Shown: in pieces, positions 1 to 7,069 of the stretch
How the letters are laid out: the number at the start of each line of letters is the position of its first letter
Position numbering within the stretch: position 1 is the first letter of the stretch
Origin: JAOSJT01 sp035914695
GTDB taxonomy: Bacteria; Bacteroidota; Ignavibacteria; SZUA-365
Direction: 5' to 3'
NCBI GenBank assembly: GCA_035914695.1
Contig: JAMIQH010000270.1
Span: 1 to 9,156 of the forward strand
DNA length: 9,156 nucleotides
Translations under genes and position numbers: made by a program
The notes under the pieces: model-generated
The model's input: only the letters and a program-made list of their open reading frames with translations
What the model was told of the DNA's origin: nothing
The model's database searches: none

Positions 1-1
1 T

Positions 2-607
2 CCCGTGCGCCTGAGCCTGCGGCGCTGCGATGCCGCCGATGCGCGTGTGGCCTTCGGCTTGCAGCCCGGCAAGCGCACGCTGCTGGTGTTCGGAGGCAGT
101 CTCGGTTCGGCGTCCATCAACAGAGCGCTGCGTCCGCTGGTGCCGCGTCTTGTGCGCGAGGGCTATCAACTGATTTGGCAAACGGGGACGCGCGACATCG
201 CGGAGCTGGCGCCCATCGGCGCGCTGTATCCGGAGCACGTGATTGTGCGCGCATTCATCGACGATATGGATCAGGCCTACTCCGCGGCCGACCTCGCCGT
301 ATGCAGGGCGGGGGCGACGTCCCTGGCGGAATTGACCATGCTCGGGGTGCCAGCCATACTGGTGCCTTATCCCCACGCCGCCGCCGATCACCAGTATTAC
401 AACGCCATCGCCATGGCGGATGCCGGTGCGGCACGTGTGCTGCGCGACAGCGAGTTGGGCAAACTGGAAAGCACGCTCTTCGATCTCCTGGACGATGCTG
501 CCGCGTTGCGCCGCATGTCGGCCGCCGCCGAAGCGCAAGCGCGTCCGCGTGCCGCCTATCATCTGGCCGAGGCCGTGCTCGCGCTGGCCAGCAATGGAGG
601 AATGTGA
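2..607 (+). CDS. murG: MurG, C-terminal part (UDP-GlcNAc:lipid I GlcNAc transferase), cut by left edge
   Basis: Transfers GlcNAc from UDP-GlcNAc to lipid I to give lipid II, at the inner face of the membrane. The visible 201 residues form the C-terminal, UDP-GlcNAc-binding Rossmann domain. The first residues, PVR, match the end of the family's GNPVR segment, so roughly the N-terminal half lies outside the window. Counting from the first visible residue, the nucleotide-binding loop FGGSLGS is at 30-36, the RAGATSLAEL donor-binding segment (with the conserved Glu at 110) at 102-111, and HQYYNA at 130-135. The frame is intact and ends with TGA at 605-607. The next gene starts one base after this stop, and its Shine-Dalgarno site lies inside the murG end, so the two are probably translationally coupled. 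The family call is secure from the motifs. Confidence 0.96.
   Translation, partial: PVRLSLRRCDAADARVAFGLQPGKRTLLVFGGSLGSASINRALRPLVPRLVREGYQLIWQTGTRDIAELAPIGALYPEHVIVRAFIDDMDQAYSAADLAVCRAGATSLAELTMLGVPAILVPYPHAAADHQYYNAIAMADAGAARVLRDSELGKLESTLFDLLDDAAALRRMSAAAEAQARPRAAYHLAEAVLALASNGGM
596..601 (+). promoter_or_regulatory. Strong ribosome binding site for the small membrane protein
   Basis: GGAGGA lies seven bases before the ATG at 609, inside the last codons of murG. It fixes the start of the downstream gene at 609 over longer in-frame extensions into murG. Confidence 0.75.
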
Positions 608-608
608 C

Positions 609-1136
609 ATGACGGACACGAAACACCTCTTCCGCCAGAAACACGATTTCTACTATCTCACGCTGCTGGTGTACGTGGCCTTTCTGGCGCTGTACATCGT
701 GGTGACGGGCACAATCAGCGATGGGACGGTGCAATTCGGTTTTCACGATCCCGTGGTGTACATCATCGGCGCGTTCATCCTGCATGCGGTGGTGATGCTG
801 CTGGCCGCCATCGTGCGCAACAGGCATCTGGAGATCACGGACACCGAGCTGGTGTTGCGCTCGCGATTCAACGAACGCCGCATTCGTTTCGCAGATGTGG
901 AGCGCGTGGTATTCGCGCGCAACAAGAGGAAATTCAACGACGGCACCTTCGCCGTACTGAAATTACACATCGCCGGACAAGTACGTATCCTCCGCGTCCG
1001 CGTTGCGAAATACGAGCGCGAAGCCGAGTTGTACGACCTGCTGCGCGCGCGTCTCGGCAATCTGCGGCAGCGTGAAGTGGGACGTCGGGTGTGGTCGCGC
1101 ATCAGCGGGCGCCGCTTCCGGCGCGGAGGGCGCTGA
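609..1136 (+). CDS. Small two-helix membrane protein with possible PH-like domain, between murG and murC
   Basis: A 175-residue protein that I cannot assign to a named family. The ATG at 609 is chosen because GGAGGA ends seven bases upstream and because murG stops at 607; a longer reading from 420 would overlap murG heavily. Two hydrophobic segments are visible, about residues 15-34 and 49-69, with a short loop between them, so both ends probably face the cytoplasm. The rest (about 72-150) has alternating hydrophobic strands (LEITDTELVLRSRF, RIRFADVERVVF, FAVLKLHI, QVRILRVRV) and then a helix (about 135-153). This pattern resembles bacterial PH-like domains that follow two membrane helices, but that assignment is inferred. 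The C-terminus is very basic (RRVWSRISGRRFRRGGR). Lying inside the murG-murC pair, it may act at the membrane in wall synthesis; no function is shown. Confidence 0.85.
   Translation: MTDTKHLFRQKHDFYYLTLLVYVAFLALYIVVTGTISDGTVQFGFHDPVVYIIGAFILHAVVMLLAAIVRNRHLEITDTELVLRSRFNERRIRFADVERVVFARNKRKFNDGTFAVLKLHIAGQVRILRVRVAKYEREAELYDLLRARLGNLRQREVGRRVWSRISGRRFRRGGR
1125..1130 (+). promoter_or_regulatory. Strong ribosome binding site ahead of the mini-ORF
   Basis: GGAGGG lies seven bases before the ATG at 1138. The arrangement copies the one at the murG junction: a GGAGG-type site, a TGA stop, one C, then ATG. It is far too distant (87 bases) to serve the murC ATG at 1218 directly. Confidence 0.6.
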
Positions 1137-1137
1137 C

Positions 1138-1221
1138 ATGGCGGAACGGGTCGACAGCATCGGCCGCGCGGAGACGCGGTGTTTGATCGGACACACAATC
1201 ACAGAATCGAGAACGGCATGA
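1138..1221 (+). CDS. Putative 27-residue leader mini-ORF upstream of murC
   Basis: Open frame of 27 codons plus stop. It begins one base after the preceding gene's stop and is preceded by a strong, well-spaced GGAGGG at 1125-1130. Its TGA (1219-1221) overlaps the murC ATG (1218-1220) as ATGA, a classic arrangement for termination-reinitiation coupling. The murC start has only a weak GAG-type site of its own. The peptide (MAERVDSIGRAETR and on) has no membrane segment and resembles nothing I recognise. It may matter for its translation more than for its product. It could also be chance, or the remains of a former murC start in another frame. Confidence 0.4.
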   Translation: MAERVDSIGRAETRCLIGHTITESRTA

Positions 1222-2600
1222 AATTCGCGAATATCCATCACATCTACTTCGTCGGCATCGGCGGCATCGGTATGAGCGGCATCGCCGAAATCCTGCTCAA
1301 TCAGGGCTTCCGTGTGTCCGGCTCCGATCTTTCCATCACCGAAGTCACACGCCACCTCGTGGATGTGGGCGCCACCGTGTACGAGGGGCACAATCCGGAG
1401 AATCTCAAGGATGTGGACGTGCTCGTGTACTCCTCGGCCGTGTCGCAGGACAATCCTGAAGTCATGGCGGCGATGGATCGCAAGATACCGGTGATTCGCC
1501 GCGCGGAAATGCTGGCCGAAGTCATGCGCCTGCATCACGGCATCGCGGTGGCGGGCACGCACGGCAAAACCACCACCACGTCCATGCTCGGCATGGTGCT
1601 GATCGAAGGCGAGAAGGATCCCACCGTGATCGTGGGCGGCAAGCTGCATGCCTTCGGCGGCACCAACGCGCGTCTCGGCAGCGGCGAGTTCATGGTGGTG
1701 GAAGCGGATGAATTCGACCGCTCCTTCCTCAAGCTCAATCCCTCCATCGCCGTGCTCACCACGCTGGAGGAGGAGCATCTCGACATTTATTCGAACATCG
1801 AGGACCTCAAGGCCGCCTTTGTGGAATTCGCCAACAAGGTGCCGTTCTACGGCTTTGTGACGCTCTGCCTCGACGAGCCGGCCCTGCAGGAAATTCTCCC
1901 GGAAATCCAGCGCAAAGTCATCACCTACGGCTTCAGTTCGCAGGCCGATGTGCAGGCGGTGGACCTGCGGCAGAAGGAAAACCGCAGCACCTTCACCGTG
2001 CTGGCTGCCAGCAAGGAAATGGGCGAGATCACCATCGGCGTGCCGGGCGAGCACAATGTGCAGAACGCCCTCGCCACCATCGCCGTGAGTCTGGAACTGG
2101 GCATCCCCTTCGAGCGCATCAAGCGCGCGCTCGATTCCTTCTCCGGCGCCTTCCGCCGCTTCGAGGTCAAGGGCGAAGTGAACGGCGTGCTGGTCATCGA
2201 CGACTACGCGCATCACCCCACGGAAGTGCGCGTGACGCTGCGCGGCATAAAGGCCGGATGGCGCCGCCGCGTGATCTGCGTCTTTCAGCCGCACACCTAC
2301 ACGCGGACGCGGGATTTCTACAAAGACTTCGGACGCTCGTTCATGAACGCCGACGTGCTCATCGTCACCGACATTTACCCCGCGCGCGAGCGCGCCATTC
2401 AGGGCATCAGCGGTGAAATCATCGCCGAAGCCGCACGGAATTTCGGACACAAGAACGTGCAATACATCGCCGACAAGACCGCCATTCCCGAAGCGCTGCT
2501 GCGCGTGGTCGAAGCCGGCGACATCGTCATCACCATGGGCGCCGGCGACATTTACCAGCACGGCGCGCGTTTCATCACCCTGTATGCGGAGCGTGGCTGA
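1218..2600 (+). CDS. murC: MurC, UDP-N-acetylmuramate--L-alanine ligase
   Basis: ATP-dependent cytoplasmic ligase that adds L-alanine to UDP-MurNAc, the first step of the peptide stem. The protein has 460 residues from the ATG at 1218, a usual length. That start is preferred because family members begin a few residues before the HIYFVGIGGIGMSG motif (residues 8-21 here); a GTG at 1179 in the same frame would add 13 residues and has no better ribosome site. The three Mur-ligase domains are visible: the N-terminal Rossmann fold with GIGGIGMSG, the central ATPase with P-loop AGTHGKTTT (112-120) and EADEFD (162-167), and the C-terminal domain, which follows FSGAFRRFE and carries DDYAHHPTE at 328-336. 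murB follows after three bases. The start may be coupled to the mini-ORF that ends on it. Confidence 0.97.
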   Translation: MKFANIHHIYFVGIGGIGMSGIAEILLNQGFRVSGSDLSITEVTRHLVDVGATVYEGHNPENLKDVDVLVYSSAVSQDNPEVMAAMDRKIPVIRRAEMLAEVMRLHHGIAVAGTHGKTTTTSMLGMVLIEGEKDPTVIVGGKLHAFGGTNARLGSGEFMVVEADEFDRSFLKLNPSIAVLTTLEEEHLDIYSNIEDLKAAFVEFANKVPFYGFVTLCLDEPALQEILPEIQRKVITYGFSSQADVQAVDLRQKENRSTFTVLAASKEMGEITIGVPGEHNVQNALATIAVSLELGIPFERIKRALDSFSGAFRRFEVKGEVNGVLVIDDYAHHPTEVRVTLRGIKAGWRRRVICVFQPHTYTRTRDFYKDFGRSFMNADVLIVTDIYPARERAIQGISGEIIAEAARNFGHKNVQYIADKTAIPEALLRVVEAGDIVITMGAGDIYQHGARFITLYAERG

Positions 2601-2603
2601 ATC

Positions 2604-3521
2604 GTGCTTTCGGTGCAGCACATACGGAGCATTTGCAGCGGCGGGCTGAGCATCAGTGAGCCGCTCGCGCCGCTGACCTCCTTCCGCATCGGTGGACCCG
2701 TCGACATGTACGTCGAACCCGCCAATGCCGACGAACTGGTGGCGCTGCTCGATTACTTCCGCTCGGTGGGGCTGCCCACCGTGGTGCTGGGCAATGGAAG
2801 CAATATCCTCATCGCCGATGAAGGCATTCGCGGTGTCGCGATCAGCATCGAAAAGGGCTTCTCCACGCTGGAGTATCGCGACGGCATTGTCCATGCCGGA
2901 GGCGGTGTGCGCCTGAGCAAATTCGTGGAGTTCTGCATCGCGCAGGGCAAGGCCGGCACCGAAATGCTCGCGGGCATACCAGGGACGCTCGGCGGCGGCA
3001 TCATCATGAACGCCGGCGCCTACGGCGGCGAGATTTCGGATCACCTGCTGGATGTGCGCCTGTGCCGCGACGGCGCGCTCCGCACTTTGCCGCGCGAGCG
3101 CTGTGGCTTCGCGTACAGAACCTCCGCGCTCACGGCGGACATCGTGCTCGGCGCGCGCTTCCGCTTGCCCGATGGCGATGGCGATGCCCTGCGGGCGCGG
3201 CGCAAGGAATTGCTGCTCAAGCGCAATGCGGCGCAGCCCGTGAATGTGCCCAATGCCGGCAGCATTTTCAAAAATCCCGAAGGCGATTACGCCGCGCGGC
3301 TGATCGAATCCTGCGGTCTGAAGGGCACGCAGATCGGCGGTGCCCGCGTGGCGGAGCTGCATGCCAATTTCATCGTGAACACGGGCGGCGCCACCGCGTC
3401 CGATGTGGTCGCCTTGATCAATCACGTGCGCCGCACCGTGTACGGCCAGCGCGGCGTGGCACTCGAGCTGGAAATCCGCCTGCTCGGTTTCGCGCCCGAC
3501 GTCATTCATCCATTGCACTGA
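2604..3521 (+). CDS. murB: MurB, UDP-N-acetylenolpyruvoylglucosamine reductase
   Basis: FAD- and NADPH-dependent cytoplasmic enzyme that reduces UDP-GlcNAc-enolpyruvate to UDP-MurNAc, the substrate of MurC. It has 305 residues from a GTG at 2604, three bases after murC; GGAG at 2588-2591 is a slightly distant ribosome site, and a second in-frame GTG lies at 2613. Visible features are TSFRIGG near the N-terminus, the FAD-binding LGNGSNILI, GIPGTLGGGIIMNAGAYGGE, and YR (171-172), which matches the family's conserved substrate-binding Arg. NAGSIFKNP contains Ser220, the expected proton donor, and the final ELEIR contains the expected catalytic Glu290. The length, shorter than the E. coli enzyme, suggests the type II form. 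No ddl gene lies between murB and ftsQ. Confidence 0.96.
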   Translation: MLSVQHIRSICSGGLSISEPLAPLTSFRIGGPVDMYVEPANADELVALLDYFRSVGLPTVVLGNGSNILIADEGIRGVAISIEKGFSTLEYRDGIVHAGGGVRLSKFVEFCIAQGKAGTEMLAGIPGTLGGGIIMNAGAYGGEISDHLLDVRLCRDGALRTLPRERCGFAYRTSALTADIVLGARFRLPDGDGDALRARRKELLLKRNAAQPVNVPNAGSIFKNPEGDYAARLIESCGLKGTQIGGARVAELHANFIVNTGGATASDVVALINHVRRTVYGQRGVALELEIRLLGFAPDVIHPLH

Positions 3522-3536
3522 GGAGTTCACTGCCCC

Positions 3537-4373
3537 ATGCGCCGCAAACGCACTGTCAAGCCCAACCGTTACCGCTCCGTCGGCATCGCGATGTTCTTCG
3601 TGGTGTCGGCCATCGCGGCCATCGCGGTGGTGGCGGCGGAATGGCGCAGCAGCGTGACCGGAGTGGAACTGCACATCCGTGGCGTGCGCATCACCACGGT
3701 GCAGGACATTCGCGCGGCGGTGGCTCTCAACGACAGCAGCCGTCTGGCGGATCTGGATTTGCTCGCCATCCGCGAGCGCATCATGCGCAATCCCTACGTG
3801 CGTGATGTGGATGTGATGCGCGATCCGCCGGAACGCCTGATCGTGGAAGTGAAGGAGCGCGTCCCCATCACCATGCTGGTGAACACACAAGGGCGCGATT
3901 GGCTGGTGGACGAGCACGGCTATGTGCTGCCCATGGCCAAGGTTATCGCCGGCTACGATGTGCCGTTGCTCACCGGCATGACGCCGAGCCGCGAAATCCG
4001 CGTCGGCACGCGCATCATCGACCGCAAGGTGCAGCGTGCGCTGCAAGTGCTGCGCGCCATGCGCGGCATGGATAAAACATTGTGGACCATGTTTTCCGAA
4101 ATCAACATCAGCCGCGATCGCGATGTGCTGCTGTACACGCTCGAAGCCGGCGTGCCCGTCATACTCGGGCCGCCGCAGCGCATCGAGGAAAAGCTGCTCG
4201 CCTTCCGCGCCTTCTGGGAAAACGTGGCCATGAAACTCGATCCCTCCTCGCTGGAATACGTGGACCTGCGCTGGAAGGATCAAGTGGTGACGCGCCGACG
4301 CGGCACACCGATGCCGGACGACACGGCGGCGAGCGATTCCACGGCGGTCGACAGCGTCGCCGTGCAGCTTTGA
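3537..4373 (+). CDS. ftsQ: FtsQ/DivIB-type cell division protein
   Basis: Bitopic divisome protein that links FtsB/FtsL-type partners to the septal wall machinery. It has 278 residues. The ATG at 3537 follows murB by 15 bases, with GGAG (3522-3525) beginning right at the murB stop. The layout is typical: a short basic cytoplasmic tail (MRRKRTVKPNRYR), one membrane helix at about 14-34, then a POTRA domain from about 43 to 112 (VELHIRGV ... NPYVRDVDVMRDPPERLIVEVKER). The FtsQ beta domain follows, with DEHGYVLP and, near the end, YVDLRWKDQVV from residue 241. The last 20 residues are acidic and rich in Ser, Thr and Ala (DDTAASDSTAVDS), probably a disordered periplasmic tail. Sequence is divergent, as usual for this family; topology and position between murB and ftsA make the call firm. 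Confidence 0.92.
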   Translation: MRRKRTVKPNRYRSVGIAMFFVVSAIAAIAVVAAEWRSSVTGVELHIRGVRITTVQDIRAAVALNDSSRLADLDLLAIRERIMRNPYVRDVDVMRDPPERLIVEVKERVPITMLVNTQGRDWLVDEHGYVLPMAKVIAGYDVPLLTGMTPSREIRVGTRIIDRKVQRALQVLRAMRGMDKTLWTMFSEINISRDRDVLLYTLEAGVPVILGPPQRIEEKLLAFRAFWENVAMKLDPSSLEYVDLRWKDQVVTRRRGTPMPDDTAASDSTAVDSVAVQL

Positions 4374-4393
4374 CTTAACGAGCGAGTGCATAC

Positions 4394-5650
4394 ATGATCA
4401 AACACAGAAGTACCGGTTCAAACGTGGCGGACAACATCGTGGTCGGGCTCGACATCGGCACCACCAAAGTGTGCGTGCTCATCGCCTCCAAGGATGACAA
4501 CCGCATCAACGTGCTCGGCATCGGCAAGGCCGAGAACGAGGGCATGGCGCGCGGTACCGTGACGCACATCGAGAAGACCGTGAGCGCCATCACCCAGGCC
4601 GTGCAGGACGCCGAACGGCAGTCCGGCATCAAGGTGCGCGCCGTGAACGTGGGCATCGCGGGCGATCACATCCAGAGCTTCCAGAGCCGCGGCGTCATCG
4701 CCATCAGCAATCCCGAAAACGAGATCGGCCGCAAGGATGTCGAGCGTCTGCTGCAGGACACCAAGCGCGTGGCGCTGCCCTCCGACCGGCGCATCATCCA
4801 TGTGATTCCGCAGGAGTTCATCGTCGACGGGCAGGACGGCATTTACGATCCCGTGGGCATGGCCGGTGTACGCATGGAGGCCAATGTGCACATCATCACC
4901 GGGGGCATCACGCCGGTGCAGAACATTTACCGCTGCGTCGAGCGCGCGGGTCTGGAGATCAACGATCTCGTACTCGAGCCCCTCGCCTCCACCTACGCGG
5001 TGATGAGCGAGGACGAGAAGGAAGTGGGCGTGGTGCTTGTGGACATCGGCGGGGGCACCACCGACATCGCCATTTTCGAAGGCCGCACCATTCGGCACAC
5101 CGCCGTACTGGCCATTGCCGGGAAAAAGGTGACCGAGGACATCCGCAAGGGCCTGGGCATTCTCAACGACGAGGCCGAGCGCCTCAAGCGCGAGCATGGC
5201 TACGCGTACATGCCCGAGATCGTGGACGACATGCCCATACCGTTGCGTCCCATCGGCGGGCGTGGAGCGGTGGAAATCACGCGCGGCCTCCTGTGTCAAA
5301 TCATACAGCCGCGCATGGAGGAAATTCTCGAAATCGTGGCGTTGGAAATCAAGCGCTCCGGCTATTCCAAGCATTTGCATTCGGGCATCATTCTCACCGG
5401 CGGCGGATCGCTCATTCGCGGCACCGCCGCGCTGGCGCGCGATGTGCTGGGCATGCCGGTGAAAATCGGCATCCCCTCGGGCTTCAGCGGTGGCTTTGTC
5501 AACGAAGTGGAAAATCCCATGTACAGCACCTGCGTCGGACTGGTGATGCATGGCATGAAAGGCATCGCCGGCACGACCATGGATGTGGCCGGCAACGAAG
5601 GCAAGTCCGGAATTTTTCAAAAAATCATCGATTGGTTCAACGAACTCTAG
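4394..5650 (+). CDS. ftsA: FtsA, actin-like cell division protein
   Basis: ATP-binding actin-family protein that anchors FtsZ filaments to the membrane and recruits later divisome proteins. It has 418 residues, a normal length. Actin-fold signatures appear in order: phosphate 1 loop GLDIGTTKVC (18-27), the SHS2/1C subdomain characteristic of FtsA in between, phosphate 2 loop VDIGGGTTD (216-224), and the adenosine motif TGGGSLIRG (335-343). The last residues, GIFQKIIDWFNEL (406-418), form an amphipathic helix with Phe, Ile and Trp on one side, the expected membrane-targeting sequence. The ATG at 4394 lies 20 bases after ftsQ and has only weak GAG-like bases upstream. A GTG at 4424 just before DNIVVGLDIG is an alternative start but has no better ribosome site. 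Confidence 0.97.
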   Translation: MIKHRSTGSNVADNIVVGLDIGTTKVCVLIASKDDNRINVLGIGKAENEGMARGTVTHIEKTVSAITQAVQDAERQSGIKVRAVNVGIAGDHIQSFQSRGVIAISNPENEIGRKDVERLLQDTKRVALPSDRRIIHVIPQEFIVDGQDGIYDPVGMAGVRMEANVHIITGGITPVQNIYRCVERAGLEINDLVLEPLASTYAVMSEDEKEVGVVLVDIGGGTTDIAIFEGRTIRHTAVLAIAGKKVTEDIRKGLGILNDEAERLKREHGYAYMPEIVDDMPIPLRPIGGRGAVEITRGLLCQIIQPRMEEILEIVALEIKRSGYSKHLHSGIILTGGGSLIRGTAALARDVLGMPVKIGIPSGFSGGFVNEVENPMYSTCVGLVMHGMKGIAGTTMDVAGNEGKSGIFQKIIDWFNEL

Positions 5651-5740
5651 GCGCGGCGCAGGCGCGCGGCGGTTCGTGCGAAGTGAAACAGAGGAAATTG
5701 TCCCAAAACAGTGAATACATCAATGCATCACCCAATTTCT

Positions 5741-5747
5741 GAGGAGG
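5741..5747 (+). promoter_or_regulatory. Strong ribosome binding site that sets the ftsZ start
   Basis: GAGGAGG ends five bases before the ATG at 5753. It favours that ATG over the in-frame GTG at 5711 and ATG at 5723, which have no comparable site. It is the strongest ribosome site in the window. Confidence 0.8.
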
Positions 5748-5752
5748 CCCGC

Positions 5753-6943
5753 ATGGCAATTCTGTATGACAACACGACGGACACCCGGGCGAAGATCCGG
5801 GTCGTCGGCGTGGGTGGCGGAGGAGGCAACGCGGTCAACGACATGATTCTTCGCGGTATGGAGAATGTGGAGTTCATCGCCATCAACACCGACGCGCAGT
5901 CGTTGCAGCGCAACGCCGCGACGTACCGCATCCAGGCCGGAAAGAATCTCACCCGCGGACTCGGCGCGGGCAGCGATCCCACCGTGGGATATCGCGCGAT
6001 GGAGGAGGACAAGGAGGAGATCGCCGCCGCGTTGGCAGGATCGGACATGGTGTTCGTGACCGCCGGCATGGGTGGAGGTACCGGCACAGGCGGTGCGCCC
6101 GTGGTGGCCAATCTGGCCAAGACCACCGGTGCGCTGGTCGTGGGCATCGTGACCAAGCCCTTCCATTTCGAGAACAACAAGCGCATGAATCAAGCCGAGG
6201 AGGGCATTGAGGAATTGCGCAAGCACGTGGATACGCTGATCGTAATCCCGAATCAGAAATTGCTCTCGCTGGTGGATCGCGGCACGCCGCTGTCGAAATC
6301 CTTCGAGATGGCCAATGAAGTGTTGTACAACGCCACGCGCGGCATCGCGGAGATTATCTCCGTGTCCGGTTTGGTGAATGTGGATTTTGCAGATGTCCGC
6401 ACCATCATGCGCGACATGGGCGACGCGCTGATGGGCAGCGGTATCGCGGCGGGCGAGAACCGCGCCATCGAAGCCGCGGGTGAAGCCATTTCCAGTCCGC
6501 TGCTCGACGGTGTGAGCATCGCCGGCGCGCAGGGTGTGCTGGTGAACATCACTGGCGGCATGGACATGTCGCTGTCGGAAATCGACGAAGCCCTCAGCAT
6601 CATCACCGACGCGGCCGGTCCCGACGCGAATGTGATCTTCGGCTCGGTGATCGACGAAAGCATGGAAGACAAGTTGATGGTGACCGTGATCGCCACCGGC
6701 TTCAACAAGCGCAACGCCGCGGCGCGCCGACCCGCCGTCGCTGCCCCGGGACGCAACGCGCAGCCCGCGCAGGCCACGCGTATTCCGACCGGCATCACCG
6801 AAATTCGCGAATACGACGAGCCCACCTTCGCGCGCAGGGGCTTGTCGCTCACCACCTCGTCGGAATACGACAACGAGGATGGCCAGCGCATCGAGAAGAG
6901 CAATCCGGATCGCCCCGCCTTCCTGCGGAAGATCATGGACTGA
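5753..6943 (+). CDS. ftsZ: FtsZ, tubulin-like cell division GTPase
   Basis: Polymerises with GTP into the ring that organises division at midcell. It has 396 residues from the ATG at 5753, chosen for the GAGGAGG site just upstream; a GTG at 5711 would add 14 residues unlike the family's start. The N-terminal GTPase domain shows VVGVGGGGGNAVN (17-29) and the tubulin signature MGGGTGTGG (106-114). The T7 loop NVDFADVRTIM begins at 209, with the catalytic Asp residues 211 and 214 that act on the neighbouring subunit's GTP. The globular core ends near ATGF (314-317). A linker rich in Ala, Pro and Arg follows, then the conserved C-terminal peptide DRPAFLRKIMD (386-396) that binds FtsA. The gene ends the cluster, 31 bases before a strong hairpin. 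Confidence 0.98.
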   Translation: MAILYDNTTDTRAKIRVVGVGGGGGNAVNDMILRGMENVEFIAINTDAQSLQRNAATYRIQAGKNLTRGLGAGSDPTVGYRAMEEDKEEIAAALAGSDMVFVTAGMGGGTGTGGAPVVANLAKTTGALVVGIVTKPFHFENNKRMNQAEEGIEELRKHVDTLIVIPNQKLLSLVDRGTPLSKSFEMANEVLYNATRGIAEIISVSGLVNVDFADVRTIMRDMGDALMGSGIAAGENRAIEAAGEAISSPLLDGVSIAGAQGVLVNITGGMDMSLSEIDEALSIITDAAGPDANVIFGSVIDESMEDKLMVTVIATGFNKRNAAARRPAVAAPGRNAQPAQATRIPTGITEIREYDEPTFARRGLSLTTSSEYDNEDGQRIEKSNPDRPAFLRKIMD

Positions 6944-6974
6944 CCCGAACCGTTCCTCATACCTCTCAAGCCGA

Positions 6975-7006
6975 CACCGCCCATCGCATTCGTGCGATGG
7001 GCGGTG
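6975..7006 (+). terminator. Hairpin terminator after ftsZ
   Basis: A perfect 14-base-pair stem: CACCGCCCATCGCA (6975-6988) pairs with TGCGATGGGCGGTG (6993-7006), closed by a TTCG tetraloop. The stem is very GC-rich. Only a short T run (7011-7013) follows, so it may be a weak-tail intrinsic terminator, or may stabilise the 3' end of the ftsZ message. It could work in both directions, since the stem is symmetric. Confidence 0.8.
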
Positions 7007-7069
7007 CTCGTTTCGCATCCGGACCTCTCGCGGTCGAATCATGCCTGCGAGCTGAGTGCGGGATACATT

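Noticed and set aside
1179..1217. GTG at 1179 as the murC start, adding 13 residues
   Set aside because: The family usually starts just before the HIxFVGIGGIGMSG motif; the extra residues are not typical and the GTG has no good ribosome site. It cannot be fully excluded.
4418..5620. 400-codon open frame on the minus strand under ftsA
   Set aside because: It lies wholly inside ftsA, whose motifs are complete; the antisense product is rich in His, Ala, Gly and Asp and shows no domain. It is a codon-bias shadow.
5683..5742. Possible 19-codon leader frame before ftsZ (GTG at 5683, TGA at 5740-5742)
   Set aside because: No ribosome site precedes the GTG, and ftsZ has its own very strong site. 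The stop beside GAGGAGG is probably chance.
7027..7051. Short inverted repeat CTCGC/GCGAG
   Set aside because: Only five paired bases with a 15-base loop, weak beside the ftsZ hairpin and likely chance in GC-rich DNA.
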